A DNA stretch of 6,939 nucleotides. Source: Gammaproteobacteria bacterium. GTDB lineage: Bacteria; Pseudomonadota; Gammaproteobacteria; Thiomicrospirales; Thiomicrospiraceae. This document shows, in pieces, positions 1 through 6,904 of this stretch. The position numbers and the translations under genes are program-made. Under the pieces are notes generated by a model. The model did no database searches. It was given only the letters and a program-made list of their open reading frames with translations, and was not told the origin of the DNA. Numbering within the stretch: position 1 is the stretch's first letter; each line of letters opens with the position of its first letter. Location of the stretch: assembly GCA_013153955.1 (NCBI GenBank), contig JAADDM010000059.1, positions 1 to 6,939 on the forward strand. Direction: 5' to 3'.

Positions 1-212
1 TGCTCTAACTGAAAAGTCATGCCTATGATATCTTTTCGCTGTATTTTGGGCTTACCGATTAAAGAGAAGCCATTCGATTGCTTTCGAAAGGTGAGTAAAT
101 CAATTTTTGATTTTAGGAGCTTTTGCTCAAGTTCTTGCTCATTCGCTGCAGGAAGGACTCCATTGACACGCTTCCCAAATTTGTTTACGCCTGTATATTG
201 ATAATTTTCCAT
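1..212 (-). CDS. mshG: MSHA pilus inner-membrane platform protein MshG (GspF/PilC family), N-terminal part only
   Basis: Minus-strand reading frame opening with ATG at 210-212 and still open at the window edge, so only the first 70 residues are present. The translation starts MENYQYTGVNKFGKRVNGVL, the usual opening of GspF/PilC platform proteins (aromatic-x-Tyr, then a Gly-Lys-x-Val-x-Gly turn), followed by a charged helix (about 24-40) and the start of the first T2SSF domain (IGMTFQLE at about 63-70). Family members of about 400 residues sit in the inner membrane and couple the cytoplasmic ATPase to pilus assembly. The gene starts 11 bases after the mshE stop. A Shine-Dalgarno-like TAGGT (219-223) lies 7 bases before the ATG and overlaps the second of two tandem TAG codons ending mshE, which suggests coupled translation. 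The MshG name rests on its position right after mshE as well as the family match. Confidence 0.88.
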   Translation of the reverse strand, partial: MENYQYTGVNKFGKRVNGVLPAANEQELEQKLLKSKIDLLTFRKQSNGFSLIGKPKIQRKDIIGMTFQLE

Positions 213-223
213 TCAGATACCTA

Positions 224-1909
224 CTAAACAAGCTCTGTTAAATTGACAATTCGACTGATTTCTTCAAGCGTAGTCTGCCCCTGCCTAACCCATCTAAGAC
301 CACTTTGCGCCATCGTAGAAAATCCATTTTCTTTCGCTTTTTCTAACAAGGCATGTTGAGAGGCCCCTTCAAGCAATAGCTCGTCCATCTCCGTGGTAAA
401 CCGCAGGGTTTCCAGTACAGCAAGTCGGCCTTTATAGCCGACATCACTACATTTATCACAACCTTTGGCACGGTATAATGTCGCATCTTCCTCTGAGGGG
501 ATAGATAAAAGTTGTTGTTCAAACTCTTCAGGCTGGTAAGGTTCTTTGCAATGTTCACACAATTTTCTAGCCAATCTCTGAGCAATGATCCCAATAATAT
601 TACCGGACATAATAGAACGAGATACACCAATATCTAATAATCGAGGAATCGCACCAATCGCAGAGTTGGTGTGCAATGTTGCAAACACTTGGTGACCCGT
701 CATCGCTGCACGGATAGACATCTCAGCAGTCTCTCCATCACGAATTTCCCCAATCAATATGATATCTGGATCTTGACGCATAAGTGATCTGATACCCGCA
801 CCAAAAGTCATTCCAATTTCTTCATTGATTGCTGTTTGTCTAATCATAGACATTGGATATTCAACGGGGTCTTCAAGCGTCATAATATTCACGCCGACAT
901 GGTTTAGCTCACCAAGAATAGAGTATAGCGTTGTTGTTTTACCTGAGCCCGTTGGTCCGGTTACGAGAAGTATCCCTGTTGGACGGCTCATCATAAGTTT
1001 TAATTCATCATATGAATCTTTATCCAACCCTAGGTCATCCAAAGGAACAATCCCTTTTTCTCTATCCAGAATACGCAGCACAAAGTTTTCACCGTGAGTA
1101 CCCGGCAGAGATGAAACACGGAAGTCAATGCGTCGACCGTGCACAATCAGAGACATTCGGCCGTCTTGTGGTAACCTCTGCTCCGTTAAATCCAAGTCAG
1201 AAATAACTTTGAGCCTCACTACCAGTCCTGACCAATACATTTTGTGAAGCAGACGAATTTCTTGTAAAACCCCGTCAATACGGTAGCGAATACGGATGTA
1301 ATCCTCTTCTGGTTCAAAATGAATATCAGAAGCGTTGCGCTTCACTGCATCAGTCAGAAGGTTATCTACCAAACGAACCATCGGCTGAGAGTATTCATTC
1401 TCAGAGGAAAAATTAGCAGGGTCAACTTTACCCGTTTCAAGCTCTTTTAAAATCCCTTCTATAGAAAGTTCATACCCATAATAGCTGTCAATGGCTGTTT
1501 GAATCTCAGATTCAACGACTAATACCGGCATGACCACAATTTGGGGGTTTTGTAGATGACGTTTCAGTTTATCGATAACAAGGATGTCGCCAGGGTTTGC
1601 CATAGCCACCTTTAAAAGGTTATCTTTAAGGCTGATAGGCATCATTAAGTAGTTGTGTGCGAAGGTTTCCGATACCAGTGATATTGCATTTTGGTCCGGC
1701 ACAACCTCTTTTAAACTCATTGAGGAGTACCCAACGTAGGAACCAACCATCTCTCTTACAGTTTCAACTGAAACAAACCCTAGGGTGACAAGAATTTCAC
1801 CCAATTTATGGCCGGTACGTTTGTGTTCGGTTAGAGCAATACTTAGCTGATCATCTGTAACATATCCTTCCTTAACAAGACGTTCACCTAGTCTAATAGG
1901 GGTGCTCAT
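224..1909 (-). CDS. mshE: MSHA pilus extension ATPase MshE (GspE/PilB family) with N-terminal MshEN domain
   Basis: A 561-residue cytoplasmic hexameric ATPase that powers pilus polymerisation. The N-terminus carries two tandem MshEN-type 24-residue motifs (RLGERLV... from residue 6 and KLGEILV... from residue 35), separated by five residues as in the c-di-GMP-binding domain of Vibrio MshE; an ANPGD stretch follows at 104-108. The second N-terminal subdomain runs to about 150. The GspE core has Walker A GPTGSGKT (318-325), Asp box LEDPVEY (345-351), Walker B IILIGE (383-388) and His box ending HTN (413-415). Cysteines C451, C454, C484 and C487 form the tetracysteine zinc site of this family. 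The length is normal. The ATG at 1907-1909 overlaps the mshN stop as ATGA, and an AAAGG ribosome site (1917-1921) lies 7 bases upstream. The gene ends in tandem TAG codons (224-226, 221-223). Activity is probably tuned by c-di-GMP, although His29 occupies the Gln position closing the first motif. Confidence 0.96.
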   Translation of the reverse strand: MSTPIRLGERLVKEGYVTDDQLSIALTEHKRTGHKLGEILVTLGFVSVETVREMVGSYVGYSSMSLKEVVPDQNAISLVSETFAHNYLMMPISLKDNLLKVAMANPGDILVIDKLKRHLQNPQIVVMPVLVVESEIQTAIDSYYGYELSIEGILKELETGKVDPANFSSENEYSQPMVRLVDNLLTDAVKRNASDIHFEPEEDYIRIRYRIDGVLQEIRLLHKMYWSGLVVRLKVISDLDLTEQRLPQDGRMSLIVHGRRIDFRVSSLPGTHGENFVLRILDREKGIVPLDDLGLDKDSYDELKLMMSRPTGILLVTGPTGSGKTTTLYSILGELNHVGVNIMTLEDPVEYPMSMIRQTAINEEIGMTFGAGIRSLMRQDPDIILIGEIRDGETAEMSIRAAMTGHQVFATLHTNSAIGAIPRLLDIGVSRSIMSGNIIGIIAQRLARKLCEHCKEPYQPEEFEQQLLSIPSEEDATLYRAKGCDKCSDVGYKGRLAVLETLRFTTEMDELLLEGASQHALLEKAKENGFSTMAQSGLRWVRQGQTTLEEISRIVNLTELV

Positions 1910-3558
1910 TGAGAAGCCTTTGTTAAGAACTGTTGAATAGAAACCAGTCTATTTTTAATTTGAGCGGCATTAAAATGTGCATTACTCGCCCCGCTGTTCG
2001 CAAGGGCTTTGGTATAGAATTGCGAAGCGGCTTTATATTCTCCCAACTGGTCCAAGCTAATCGCCAGATTAACCATATAATCGGGGTTTGTCACCTCCAT
2101 AGAATACGCATTAAAAAAGGCCTCCTGCGCACTTAGCCAATCTTGCTCCGAAGCATAAATATTACCTAGGCCATACTGAAGCGTTGCGGATGCTGGATAA
2201 ATTTTGCTCATTTCAATCAACGATCGCTTCCATTCAGAGTTAAGTTCAACACTGGCCGAAAGATTAACAATTCCCTCATAGGCATCTAGATTATCAGGCT
2301 GAACCTCAAGGGCAGAGTGATAATAATTCATCGCAGCTTCTTGATCATCTAAATTGGCTGCAACCGCTGCCAGTCCTAATAATGCAGTGATGCTTTTTGG
2401 ATCAAGATTCAACACATTTTCAAAATAAGCTGCTGCACTCTGAAAGTGCCCTAGCTCATACGCCTGATACGCCTGAGTCAGGTATTGATCCTTTTGATTA
2501 ACCTGAATCTGAACCGTACTCCTCCCTGCCTTCTTGTTATTCGCATGCACATCACTAACGGGCTCTCTCTTACGCTTTGGGACTGAGGCAGGTAGTTTTC
2601 GAATATTTACAGGCGTGACTACAGCCGCATTATCTCCTGAACCAGCCACCTTCGACTGACCATCTAAAACAGCGCTGTCTCGATTGACCTGCTGTAATAC
2701 TTGGGCCAATGGGGCCTTTATTTCAGGCTGTTTTAGAGCCTGTGCCTCTAAAGTATTTACGTTTTTAATCACGTTGTGTTCACTAGCAGTTATCGTTTGA
2801 CCGGTAACAGGGGCTTTTACTGAGTGAGAAATAGGTCTTATTTTGGCAAGCTCATACTTCCGCATACTATTTTCAAGGGCTTGGTTTTGTTCTTGATAAT
2901 ACATTAAGCCATAAAGCCCTATGCCGAAAAACAACAAAATAACGATTAAAACAATCAATACATAGGGAGTTGAGCGTTTTTTAACATTCACACTGTCTTC
3001 AGACAGTGCACCGGAGATAAGAATCGGGTTCTGTTCGCTTGCGACCAATGGACGATTTGAAGAAGGTGTGACACCCGAATACCCTGGTAAAGCATCCATC
3101 CCCCAATCAAAACTGCTCTTCTCCTCAGCAGTCACTTCAGGTGGGATCATTGAGGTTTCTAGAACAGGAGGCTTGCCTAGATCGAGTGCATCTGAAGAAA
3201 ATTCATCTGTAACGGGGAGTTCATTAGGGGCAGAAGTAAGAGAGTCCATTGCAGCACCTAATGCGCCGAACTGGGAGTATTCAGTTTTTTCAGTCTCACT
3301 ATCAGAGAGCACCTTAAGCTCAAGAGTAGGGTCATCGGTAGAATTTTCTATCGTTAGTCCTGCCGTACTCGCAAGAAAACGATCAGGTGTCTCTGCCTGT
3401 GTTTCAGAAACCAAAGATAAGCTACTCTCTTCTGACCCTGAAAGCTCTTGCGTACCTGATTGACTATTCAAACTATCGGAGTCAGAAATAACGGCATCAT
3501 CAAGAGCCTTCTTTTTCTCTTCAGCGGCCTTTTTTAAAGCTTCTAATAAAACACTCAC
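1906..3558 (-). CDS. mshN: MSHA biogenesis protein MshN, bitopic TPR protein
   Basis: A 550-residue protein with GTG start (3556-3558), 14 bases after the mshL stop; AGAAG (3568-3572) and GAG (3563-3565) are possible ribosome sites. The N-terminus MSVLLEALKKAAEEKKKA is a short amphipathic helix like that opening GspB/ExeB proteins. Residues about 20-190 are acidic, Ser/Thr/Glu-rich and probably disordered. A KKR (193-195) precedes one transmembrane helix at about 198-218, so the N-terminal part should be cytoplasmic and the C-terminal half periplasmic. Residues 235-350 form a low-complexity, partly basic linker. From about 355 to 530 there are tandem tetratricopeptide repeats, recognisable by YQAYELGHFQSAAAYFENVL, LGLAAVAANLDDQEAAMNYY and NLAISLDQLGEYKAASQFY spaced about 34 residues apart. 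MshN-type TPR proteins sit just upstream of mshE in Vibrio and Shewanella, matching the context. Its role is inferred to be envelope assembly or scaffolding, perhaps with the secretin or MshM. The divergent linkers make the name less certain than the architecture. Confidence 0.87.
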   Translation of the reverse strand: MSVLLEALKKAAEEKKKALDDAVISDSDSLNSQSGTQELSGSEESSLSLVSETQAETPDRFLASTAGLTIENSTDDPTLELKVLSDSETEKTEYSQFGALGAAMDSLTSAPNELPVTDEFSSDALDLGKPPVLETSMIPPEVTAEEKSSFDWGMDALPGYSGVTPSSNRPLVASEQNPILISGALSEDSVNVKKRSTPYVLIVLIVILLFFGIGLYGLMYYQEQNQALENSMRKYELAKIRPISHSVKAPVTGQTITASEHNVIKNVNTLEAQALKQPEIKAPLAQVLQQVNRDSAVLDGQSKVAGSGDNAAVVTPVNIRKLPASVPKRKREPVSDVHANNKKAGRSTVQIQVNQKDQYLTQAYQAYELGHFQSAAAYFENVLNLDPKSITALLGLAAVAANLDDQEAAMNYYHSALEVQPDNLDAYEGIVNLSASVELNSEWKRSLIEMSKIYPASATLQYGLGNIYASEQDWLSAQEAFFNAYSMEVTNPDYMVNLAISLDQLGEYKAASQFYTKALANSGASNAHFNAAQIKNRLVSIQQFLTKASQ

Positions 3559-3572
3559 GATACTCTACTTCT

Positions 3573-5234
3573 TTAAGGGCTAACTGATCTAAGAAAACGA
3601 CCAACCGGACGTAAATCTCCATGATCAATATCAGGGTTTTTAATAATCGTTGGTCTAATAAATATGACCAATTCTGTTTTAACGGTCCTATCATCGCGCT
3701 GTGAAAACAAATCACCTACGGCAGGTATATCCGATAGCCAAGGTAATCCTTTCCTATTTTGGAAATTCTGATCTTGAATCAGCCCCCCTAAAATAGCCGT
3801 TTGTTTATCACGTAGCCGTAAAACAGAAGACATTTCCTTCTCTTGTACGATAGGAATAGGACTCTCTACATTTGCCTTAGCCAGTTCAGGGTTTGGATCA
3901 TTACGGTACTCTTCGACCTTTGATATCGTCGGCCTAACATTGAGTGTTATCGTATCATCCTCTCCCACAAAAGGCGTGATACTCATAGTAAAACCAATAG
4001 GAACAGTATGCACCTCCGTACTGTAAGAGGTAATTGACGGACTGGTATTGGTGGCTGCCGTCGTATTCACATCGACCGTAAAATACACTTGATTTTCAAC
4101 AACTTTGATCAATGCTGTTTGGTTATTAATCGCCATTATTTTGGGGCTGGACAATACCTTTGTATCACCAAAAGTCTGTAAAAAAGCAACATTTTGCAGA
4201 ACATTGGTATTTGCAGTCAGGCTGGTTAGGCCGCTTTCAGAGGTAAAAGAGAGTGAGCCAAAATTACTCCAATCAATTCCAGCCCTGTATTCATCACTTA
4301 ACCTTACTTCGACAATAGTGGCTTCAATCAAGACCTGATTTTGAGCGCGTTTACTAACTTGATCAATGTAGCGTTTAATTGCTTTATGCTTTTTATCAGT
4401 CGTATAAACCGAGATAACACCCACTTCTGGATTGATAATAGCAACTTGAGATTTTGAACTCCCGCTGCCTCTGGTAGAAGCTTTTGAGCCCTGCTTCCCC
4501 CCCTGCAGGGAAACCGTTTTACTTTCCATCGGGTCTAGTACCGCAAGCACTTCAATATTCTCTTTTAATCGACTCCAGAAATCATGTTCGGAGGTTACTT
4601 TTATTTGAGTTGAACTTCCAGATTTTGAGCCACCACTTTTAGTGTTACCACCACTTTTGCCGCTTGAATTTGAACTCACACTCATTTTCATATCAATCGA
4701 GTCCGTCGTTGTTTTGCTAATGTTAACGTAATCGACTTGATAGTTACGCCATTCAGGATAATCAGGCTTGATAACGACTGTATTGCCATTAATTTTAAAC
4801 ATTAAACCAGACTGCTCAGAGATACGCTCAAGAATTCTATTCAAAGGCTGATTCAGTGCATTAATTGTCACATTCCCTGTTATCCCTTCATACAAATCAA
4901 TTTGCTTACCAGCATCACGGGCGACTTGGTACAACAGCTCTGCTACGGGAACGTTCACGGCGGTTATGCTATACAAAGAGGATGGCTTCGCTTTAAACTT
5001 AGGTAAAGTTACTCTACGCTTGTGAATAATCGAAGGAATAGGCTCTGCTGCACTAACTGCATTTTTCACATGAACTTTAGGTAAAATATGCCCATCTGCT
5101 CGTAAGTTCTCCGCGACGGGAGGCGCAAAAAGATCCCTTTTAACAGAAGATTCTTGGCAACCTTGCAATAAAAATAGGGAGGTCAGCAGAGAACTAACTG
5201 CAAAAAAAAGAGTATTTTTTTTAGGACTTAACAT
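3573..5234 (-). CDS. mshL: MSHA pilus secretin MshL, outer-membrane lipoprotein
   Basis: Secretin forming the outer-membrane pore for the pilus. Numbering is from the preferred ATG at 5232-5234 (553 residues). A lipoprotein signal peptide (Lys5-Lys6, hydrophobic core 9-22) ends in a lipobox LQGC with Cys26; Gln27 follows, compatible with outer-membrane sorting. Residues about 88-157 are an STN/N0-type domain (VPVAELLYQVARDAG at 95-109). Two Ser/Gly/Lys-rich linkers (about 185-211 and 245-263) flank a conserved segment beginning DFWSRL (about 218), as in other MshL/PilQ-like secretins. The secretin core starts at VLIEATIVEV (301-310) and ends at LVIFIRPTII (about 522-531), including the GGLI turn (483-486) and GLPWLSDIPAVGDLF (about 496-510). 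In-frame ATGs at 5250-5252 and 5244-5246 would give 559 or 557 residues, but both lack a ribosome site and add an awkward acidic-containing leader; the 5234 start has a GGA 7 bases upstream. It overlaps the mshM end by 14 bases. Confidence 0.94.
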   Translation of the reverse strand: MLSPKKNTLFFAVSSLLTSLFLLQGCQESSVKRDLFAPPVAENLRADGHILPKVHVKNAVSAAEPIPSIIHKRRVTLPKFKAKPSSLYSITAVNVPVAELLYQVARDAGKQIDLYEGITGNVTINALNQPLNRILERISEQSGLMFKINGNTVVIKPDYPEWRNYQVDYVNISKTTTDSIDMKMSVSSNSSGKSGGNTKSGGSKSGSSTQIKVTSEHDFWSRLKENIEVLAVLDPMESKTVSLQGGKQGSKASTRGSGSSKSQVAIINPEVGVISVYTTDKKHKAIKRYIDQVSKRAQNQVLIEATIVEVRLSDEYRAGIDWSNFGSLSFTSESGLTSLTANTNVLQNVAFLQTFGDTKVLSSPKIMAINNQTALIKVVENQVYFTVDVNTTAATNTSPSITSYSTEVHTVPIGFTMSITPFVGEDDTITLNVRPTISKVEEYRNDPNPELAKANVESPIPIVQEKEMSSVLRLRDKQTAILGGLIQDQNFQNRKGLPWLSDIPAVGDLFSQRDDRTVKTELVIFIRPTIIKNPDIDHGDLRPVGRFLRSVSP

Positions 5235-6762
5235 TGAAAATTCCATGTTCATTTAGTTTAGCATTTGTTAATTCAAGTTTTTTCTTCAACTCTTTTACGG
5301 TTGTAACATAAGGCTTTGAAGCTCTAATTTTTGCCGGTAACTTATCGATTAAAGCCACAAGTTCAGAAAAACTATTCGACGACTCATAAAACACCTTAAT
5401 CCGAAAACGTTGAATCTTAGGGTTAAAGTCTATCAGAAGATGTAGTGTATCAGTAGGTATTTCATACTGTTCATAAAATGCTAATGTTTGTTCAAAGCTA
5501 TCTATATGGCGAGTAGATAGCTGAATAACGTATTTTTGATTTTCTAAGCCCTCAAGCCAACGAATTCCCTGTCTGTGATAAGCCTCTAATGTAATCAACT
5601 CCGGCTCACTCGACTCAATTTTTGGCGGCGTTTCAAATGATTCATGAGCGACTACCGGATGATCATCAGCACTTTGCTGCATTTGATCTAACATAGAGAC
5701 ATTAGGGTTTGATTTTGGGGATATCCCTAACTTATCCTCAGTATTTACAGAGTTTTTTTGTGATGAAACAAGTGCTTGAACGGACTCTGAATGGACTGAT
5801 AACGCACTGTTACCCCCTGATAATGCGCGTTCTGAAAACGAATCGTCTTGATTTATTTTAGTGTTATTGAACACAAAATAACTCAGAATACCAATCACTA
5901 ATAATAGAAGTATTAGCAGTACCCCTCCCCAGAAACTAAGGTGATAAACCGAAGGCTGCTCACCTTCGATTTCCGGCAACATGTTAATATGTTTTTTTGT
6001 GATAAAAATATCGCCTGAACCATAGACAGACATCAATAGCTTATCCCCAATAATATTAATAGTGCGGGGCAAGCCTTTTGAAAGCTTATGAATTAATTTA
6101 GAAACTTTACTATCAAAAACATCTAAGCCCTCATACGCTGACTTTCTCATTCGGTAATTAAGGTAGGCCTTTACCTCCTCCACAGAGAGCGGAGGTACAT
6201 GAATACTATACGATATACGGCTCTTTAACTGTCTTATTTGGGGATTTTCCAGCGCCACATCAAGCTCAGGCTGACCAAATAAAACAATCTGCAAAAGCTT
6301 ATCTTCAGATGTCTCTATATTACTAAGTAGTCGTAATTCCTCAAGGGAGTCAAGCGTCATTGATTGCGCCTCATCCACCAACATAACCACATTTTTACCT
6401 GTCGCATGAAGTCGTACCAACTCTTGCTTGAGCTTATTAATCAATGTAAACTTCTGCATATCTTCAGTGACATTTAACGCAAGCTCACTGCAGATATAAA
6501 GAATCATATCTTTTGCTGACAAATTTGGTGAATTAATGTAAATGATCGAGAAGTCATCCGAAAGGGTATCGGCGAGCAGGCGCAACAACATTGTCTTACC
6601 ACAACCGACTTCACCCGTTACCTTAATAATTCCATCGCCACGCGACACAGTATAAACAAGCGCCTCAAGGATCTCTTGCCTTGAACCGTTTCTATAAAAA
6701 ACGCCGACATCAGGAGTTGTTTTAAATGGCAAACCGTTTAGCCCGAAAAATTTACGATACAT
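5221..6762 (-). CDS. mshM: MSHA biogenesis ATPase MshM, ExeA-like AAA domain with transmembrane helix and periplasmic SPOR-like domain
   Basis: A 513-residue protein that opens MYRKFFGLNGLPFKTTPD, the standard start of the ExeA/GspA/MshM AAA family, which fixes the ATG at 6760-6762 even though no clear Shine-Dalgarno sequence precedes it. The cytoplasmic ATPase (1-265) has Walker A GEVGCGKT (50-57), Walker B VVMLVDEAQ (125-133), sensor-like LFGQPELDVAL (161-171) and the sensor-II-like GLPRTINIIGDKLL (230-243). A single transmembrane helix lies at about 277-298, followed by a disordered Ser/Asn/Glu-rich linker to about 390. The C-terminal 400-495 starts YVIQLSTRH and contains LPAKIRASKPYVTTVKEL, resembling the SPOR domain tails of DamX-like ATPases. 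Vibrio MshM is, from memory, only about 280 residues, so the C-terminal half is an addition. The likely role is using ATP to assemble or position the secretin through the cell wall, as inferred for ExeA. It heads the operon and overlaps mshL. It could equally be annotated as an ExeA-like or SPOR-containing AAA protein. Confidence 0.92.
   Translation of the reverse strand: MYRKFFGLNGLPFKTTPDVGVFYRNGSRQEILEALVYTVSRGDGIIKVTGEVGCGKTMLLRLLADTLSDDFSIIYINSPNLSAKDMILYICSELALNVTEDMQKFTLINKLKQELVRLHATGKNVVMLVDEAQSMTLDSLEELRLLSNIETSEDKLLQIVLFGQPELDVALENPQIRQLKSRISYSIHVPPLSVEEVKAYLNYRMRKSAYEGLDVFDSKVSKLIHKLSKGLPRTINIIGDKLLMSVYGSGDIFITKKHINMLPEIEGEQPSVYHLSFWGGVLLILLLLVIGILSYFVFNNTKINQDDSFSERALSGGNSALSVHSESVQALVSSQKNSVNTEDKLGISPKSNPNVSMLDQMQQSADDHPVVAHESFETPPKIESSEPELITLEAYHRQGIRWLEGLENQKYVIQLSTRHIDSFEQTLAFYEQYEIPTDTLHLLIDFNPKIQRFRIKVFYESSNSFSELVALIDKLPAKIRASKPYVTTVKELKKKLELTNAKLNEHGIFNVKS
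5242..5246 (-). promoter_or_regulatory. Ribosome binding site deciding the mshL start
   Basis: On the minus strand this reads ATGGA; the GGA (5242-5244) lies 7 bases before the ATG at 5232-5234. Neither upstream in-frame ATG (5250-5252, 5244-5246) has a purine-rich site at a usable distance, so this weak site favours the shorter mshL. The site lies within the coding sequence of mshM, so ribosomes finishing mshM pass directly over it. Confidence 0.45.
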
Positions 6763-6789
6763 ATTAATTCACAGTAAGTAAAAGAGTCC

Positions 6790-6795
6790 ATTCTA
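6790..6795 (-). promoter_or_regulatory. Possible -10 element for the msh operon
   Basis: The minus strand reads TAGAAT here, five of six bases matching the sigma-70 -10 consensus. It lies 27 bases before the mshM ATG, which would give a leader of about 20 bases. No good -35 hexamer is found 16-18 bases upstream (the best is GTATCA with an 18-base spacer, 3 of 6 matches) and there is no extended TGn. If real, the promoter is weak or activator-dependent. The 93-base spacer between the terminator and mshM (6763-6855) holds nothing else I can support; no sigma-54 type element is visible. Confidence 0.22.
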
Positions 6796-6855
6796 CAGAA
6801 CATTTAAGCATCCTGATACCCATAAATACGCGAAAACCTATACTTTCCTCCAGAC

Positions 6856-6896
6856 AAAAAAAAACCCGCTACGCATCAAGTGCATAACGGGTTTTT
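6856..6896 (-). terminator. Rho-independent terminator of the rRNA operon
   Basis: Read on the minus strand, arm ACCCGTTATGCA, loop CTTGA and arm TGCGTAGCGGGT form a 12-pair stem with two G-T pairs, extended by A-T pairs, and end in a run of nine T (6864 down to 6856). It follows the 3' end of the 5S rRNA by about eight bases, the normal place for an rRNA operon terminator. The plus strand has five T after the same stem, so it may also work weakly in the other direction, but no plus-strand gene here needs it. It insulates the msh operon from rRNA transcription. Confidence 0.93.
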
Positions 6897-6904
6897 AGAA
6901 TATA

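Noticed and set aside
19..201. Plus-strand open frame of 60 residues
   Set aside because: It lies antisense to the clear GspF-family start of mshG, and its translation looks like no known protein.
224..1909. Type II secretion (gspE) or type IVa pilB identity for the ATPase
   Set aside because: Both are the same superfamily, but the tandem MshEN motifs and the neighbours MshL, MshM and MshN favour MshE, and no gspC/D-like or pilD genes are adjacent.
3068..3463. Plus-strand open frame of 131 residues opposite mshN
   Set aside because: It is antisense to a well-supported gene, Ser-rich because it mirrors the Ser/Glu-rich codons of mshN, and has no recognisable domain or ribosome site.
4498..4512. 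GC-rich palindrome CCCTGCAGGG
   Set aside because: It sits inside mshL coding for Leu-Gln-Gly-Gly, has no T run after it, and is too short for a terminator or operator claim.
6764..6823. Minus-strand 19-codon reading frame (MGIRMLKCSVEWTLLLTVN) ending one base before the mshM ATG, a possible leader peptide
   Set aside because: No ribosome site precedes its ATG, the possible -10 element lies inside it, and a frame of this length is expected by chance.
6763..6855. Riboswitch or structured leader before mshM, such as a c-di-GMP sensor
   Set aside because: The spacer is about 93 bases, lacks a GEMM-like core or a second terminator stem, and shows no convincing long hairpin.
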